From: Spirochaetales bacterium | GTDB taxonomy: Bacteria > Spirochaetota > Spirochaetia > SZUA-6 | Direction of reading: 5' to 3' | DNA length: 64,000 nt | Assembly: GCA_027021365.1 (NCBI GenBank) | Contig: JALUUM010000032.1 | Span: 62,001-126,000, forward strand | Shown here: positions 63,163-64,000 of the stretch, piece by piece | Layout of the letters: each line of letters starts with the position of its first letter | How positions within the stretch are numbered: position 1 is the first letter of the stretch | Translations under genes and position numbers: made by a program | Notes under the pieces: generated by a model | Seen by the model: the letters and a program-made list of their open reading frames with translations, nothing else | What the model was told of the DNA's origin: nothing | Databases searched by the model: none

Positions 63163-63621
63163 TCAGATAGAGAAATCGTGGCCAGCTTTAATCTCATCGT
63201 AATATTTTTGCCCGGTCTCGTTGAGGATATCCTGTAATGTGAGATTTGCAAGAAAATCTTCTATCAGATCTGAAAATCTCTGCCATACTTGAGAAATCGA
63301 GCAATTATCCTCCCTTTCACACCTTTCTGTAGCTTTCTTATCGGTACAGGGAACAGGAAAGGTGCTTTCCCCGACTGCATCGAGGATATCCTTAATAGAA
63401 ATCTCGGAAGCTTTCTTGTTCAAAACAAATCCACCGCCGGGACCTCTAAGTGAACGGATCAAGCCAGATTTTTTCAGCTTAAAGAAGATTTGTTCCAGAA
63501 ATTCGGGAGAGATACCCTCTTCCTGTGAAATTTTTTTAATTGATACCGGTCTGTTTTGGTATGAAGCTGCCAGGTTCAAAACTGCCCGGACTCCATACCT
63601 TCCTTTTGTAGTTAATCTCAT
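63163..63621 (-). CDS. Rrf2 family regulator with Fe-S-type cysteines (IscR/NsrR-like)
   Basis: A 152-residue Rrf2 protein: T-K-G-R-Y-G-V-R-A-V-L, recognition helix I-S-P-E-F-L-E-Q-I-F and wing R-G-P-G-G-G-F. Unlike the regulator at 38804 it has three cysteines in C-T-D-K-K-A-T-E-R-C and E-D-N-C (spacing C-x8-C-x5-C), as in IscR or NsrR, which bind an Fe-S cluster. The start overlaps cysK as ATGA. It probably senses Fe-S status, NO or sulfur supply (inference). Confidence 0.86.
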   Translation of the reverse strand: MRLTTKGRYGVRAVLNLAASYQNRPVSIKKISQEEGISPEFLEQIFFKLKKSGLIRSLRGPGGGFVLNKKASEISIKDILDAVGESTFPVPCTDKKATERCEREDNCSISQVWQRFSDLIEDFLANLTLQDILNETGQKYYDEIKAGHDFSI

Positions 63622-64000
63622 TCTAATAACCCCGTAGTTAAATATTTGTCCGCACTATCCGGAAATATGACGACAATAAGTTTTCCCTCATTCTCTTTCT
63701 TTTTTGCAATAAGTCGGGCAGCCCAGGCGGCAGCACCCGAAGAGATACCGGCAAATATTCCCTCTTTTTTTGCAAGTTCCCTTGCACATTCAAACGCATC
63801 TTCGTCTTTTACCCTAATGATATCATCAATTATATCTGTTTCCAATACCTTGGGAATAAATCCTGCACCAATACCCTGAATCTTGTGTTTCCCCGGCTCA
63901 CCGCCGGAAAGTACAGGTGAGTCATCCGGTTCTACTGCTATGACCCGTACAGTGTTCTTTTTTTTCTTCAGGTATTTGCCAACCCCCGTAATAGTTCCGC
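63618..64000 (-). CDS. cysK: Cysteine synthase, C-terminal part (second cysK copy, cut by window edge)
   Basis: The 126-codon fragment continues past base 64000. It has G-T-I-T-G-V-G (the phosphate loop), E-P-D-D-S-P-V-L-S-G-G and [10 protein letters not shown], all as in the cysK at 39246, and ends 4 bases into the rrf2 start. The methionine at 63845 is internal, not a start. The two copies share the motif blocks, and each is paired with an Rrf2 gene. Confidence 0.92.
   Translation of the reverse strand, partial: GTITGVGKYLKKKKNTVRVIAVEPDDSPVLSGGEPGKHKIQGIGAGFIPKVLETDIIDDIIRVKDEDAFECARELAKKEGIFAGISSGAAAWAARLIAKKKENEGKLIVVIFPDSADKYLTTGLLE

Noticed and set aside
63618..63845. Short cysK read as starting at 63845
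   Set aside because: The frame continues upstream to the window edge with cysteine synthase motifs, so the methionine is internal.

Overview
The window looks like a chromosomal segment of an anaerobic or microaerophilic bacterium of the Spirochaetota (inference). The clues are two large proteins without recognisable domains (5147-6817 and 47574-49589) that look like spirochaete-restricted families, a cluster of M23 peptidase, bactofilin, YaaR and RicT-like genes, a periplasmic binding protein whose signal ends in a spirochaete-style A-S-G-E-K-E-K stretch, an Rnf complex, a tungsten-cofactor operon and PTS proteins without any sugar-transporting EIIC. Genes are densely packed, many overlap by 4-8 bases, and no gap exceeds about 250 bases. 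No rRNA, tRNA, CRISPR array, insertion sequence or phage gene was seen.

Layout: 1-3.7 kb, purine synthesis operon purF-purM-purN-purH (leftward, purH cut by the window edge). 3.7-8.6 kb, rarA, an unknown spirochaete-type gene, a tRNA-dihydrouridine synthase and tatD. 8.7-12.7 kb, envelope and cytoskeleton operon plus a PfkB-family kinase. 12.7-18.8 kb, a tungstate transporter and molybdopterin cofactor operon (tupABC, moeA, moaA, moaC, MOSC, mogA) behind a candidate Moco/Tuco riboswitch that can sequester the tupA start. 18.8-26.2 kb, an unusual P1B ATPase and the rnfCDGEAB operon. 26.4-28.6 kb, a two-gene ABC exporter.

28.6-35.4 kb is a copper or metal island: a YHS mini-protein, CopA, a PTS enzyme I fused to a YHS domain, a methyltransferase and an orphan sugar-type binding protein. 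CsoR-type palindromes lie at the copA and binding-protein promoters and a weaker one in the leader of the enzyme I gene. 35.6-40.2 kb is assimilatory sulfur metabolism (adenylylsulfate reductase, siroheme reductase fused to TusA, a CymR-like Rrf2 regulator, cysK) around a perfect 8+8 palindrome. 40.2-49.6 kb is mixed: HAD phosphatase, mtnA-like isomerase, ribulokinase, a small zinc-ribbon gene with a structured leader, plsC, homocysteine methyltransferase, a glycosyltransferase and a large unknown protein.

49.6-59.9 kb is a nine-gene leftward operon: deoR-type regulator, PPi-type phosphofructokinase, gnd, SDR dehydrogenase, HAD, LarA-family enzyme, UxaE-type epimerase, UxaC-like isomerase, HAD. 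Read as a pathway it could convert galacturonate to tagaturonate, fructuronate, mannonate, then by a nickel-dependent 2-epimerisation to gluconate, and on to ribulose 5-phosphate. That would bypass the usual KDG route. The gluconate kinase is not in the window. 60-64 kb holds an amino-acid permease fused to a PTS EIIA domain, a J-domain protein, an Mrp ATPase, and a second cysK-rrf2 pair whose Rrf2 has Fe-S-type cysteines.
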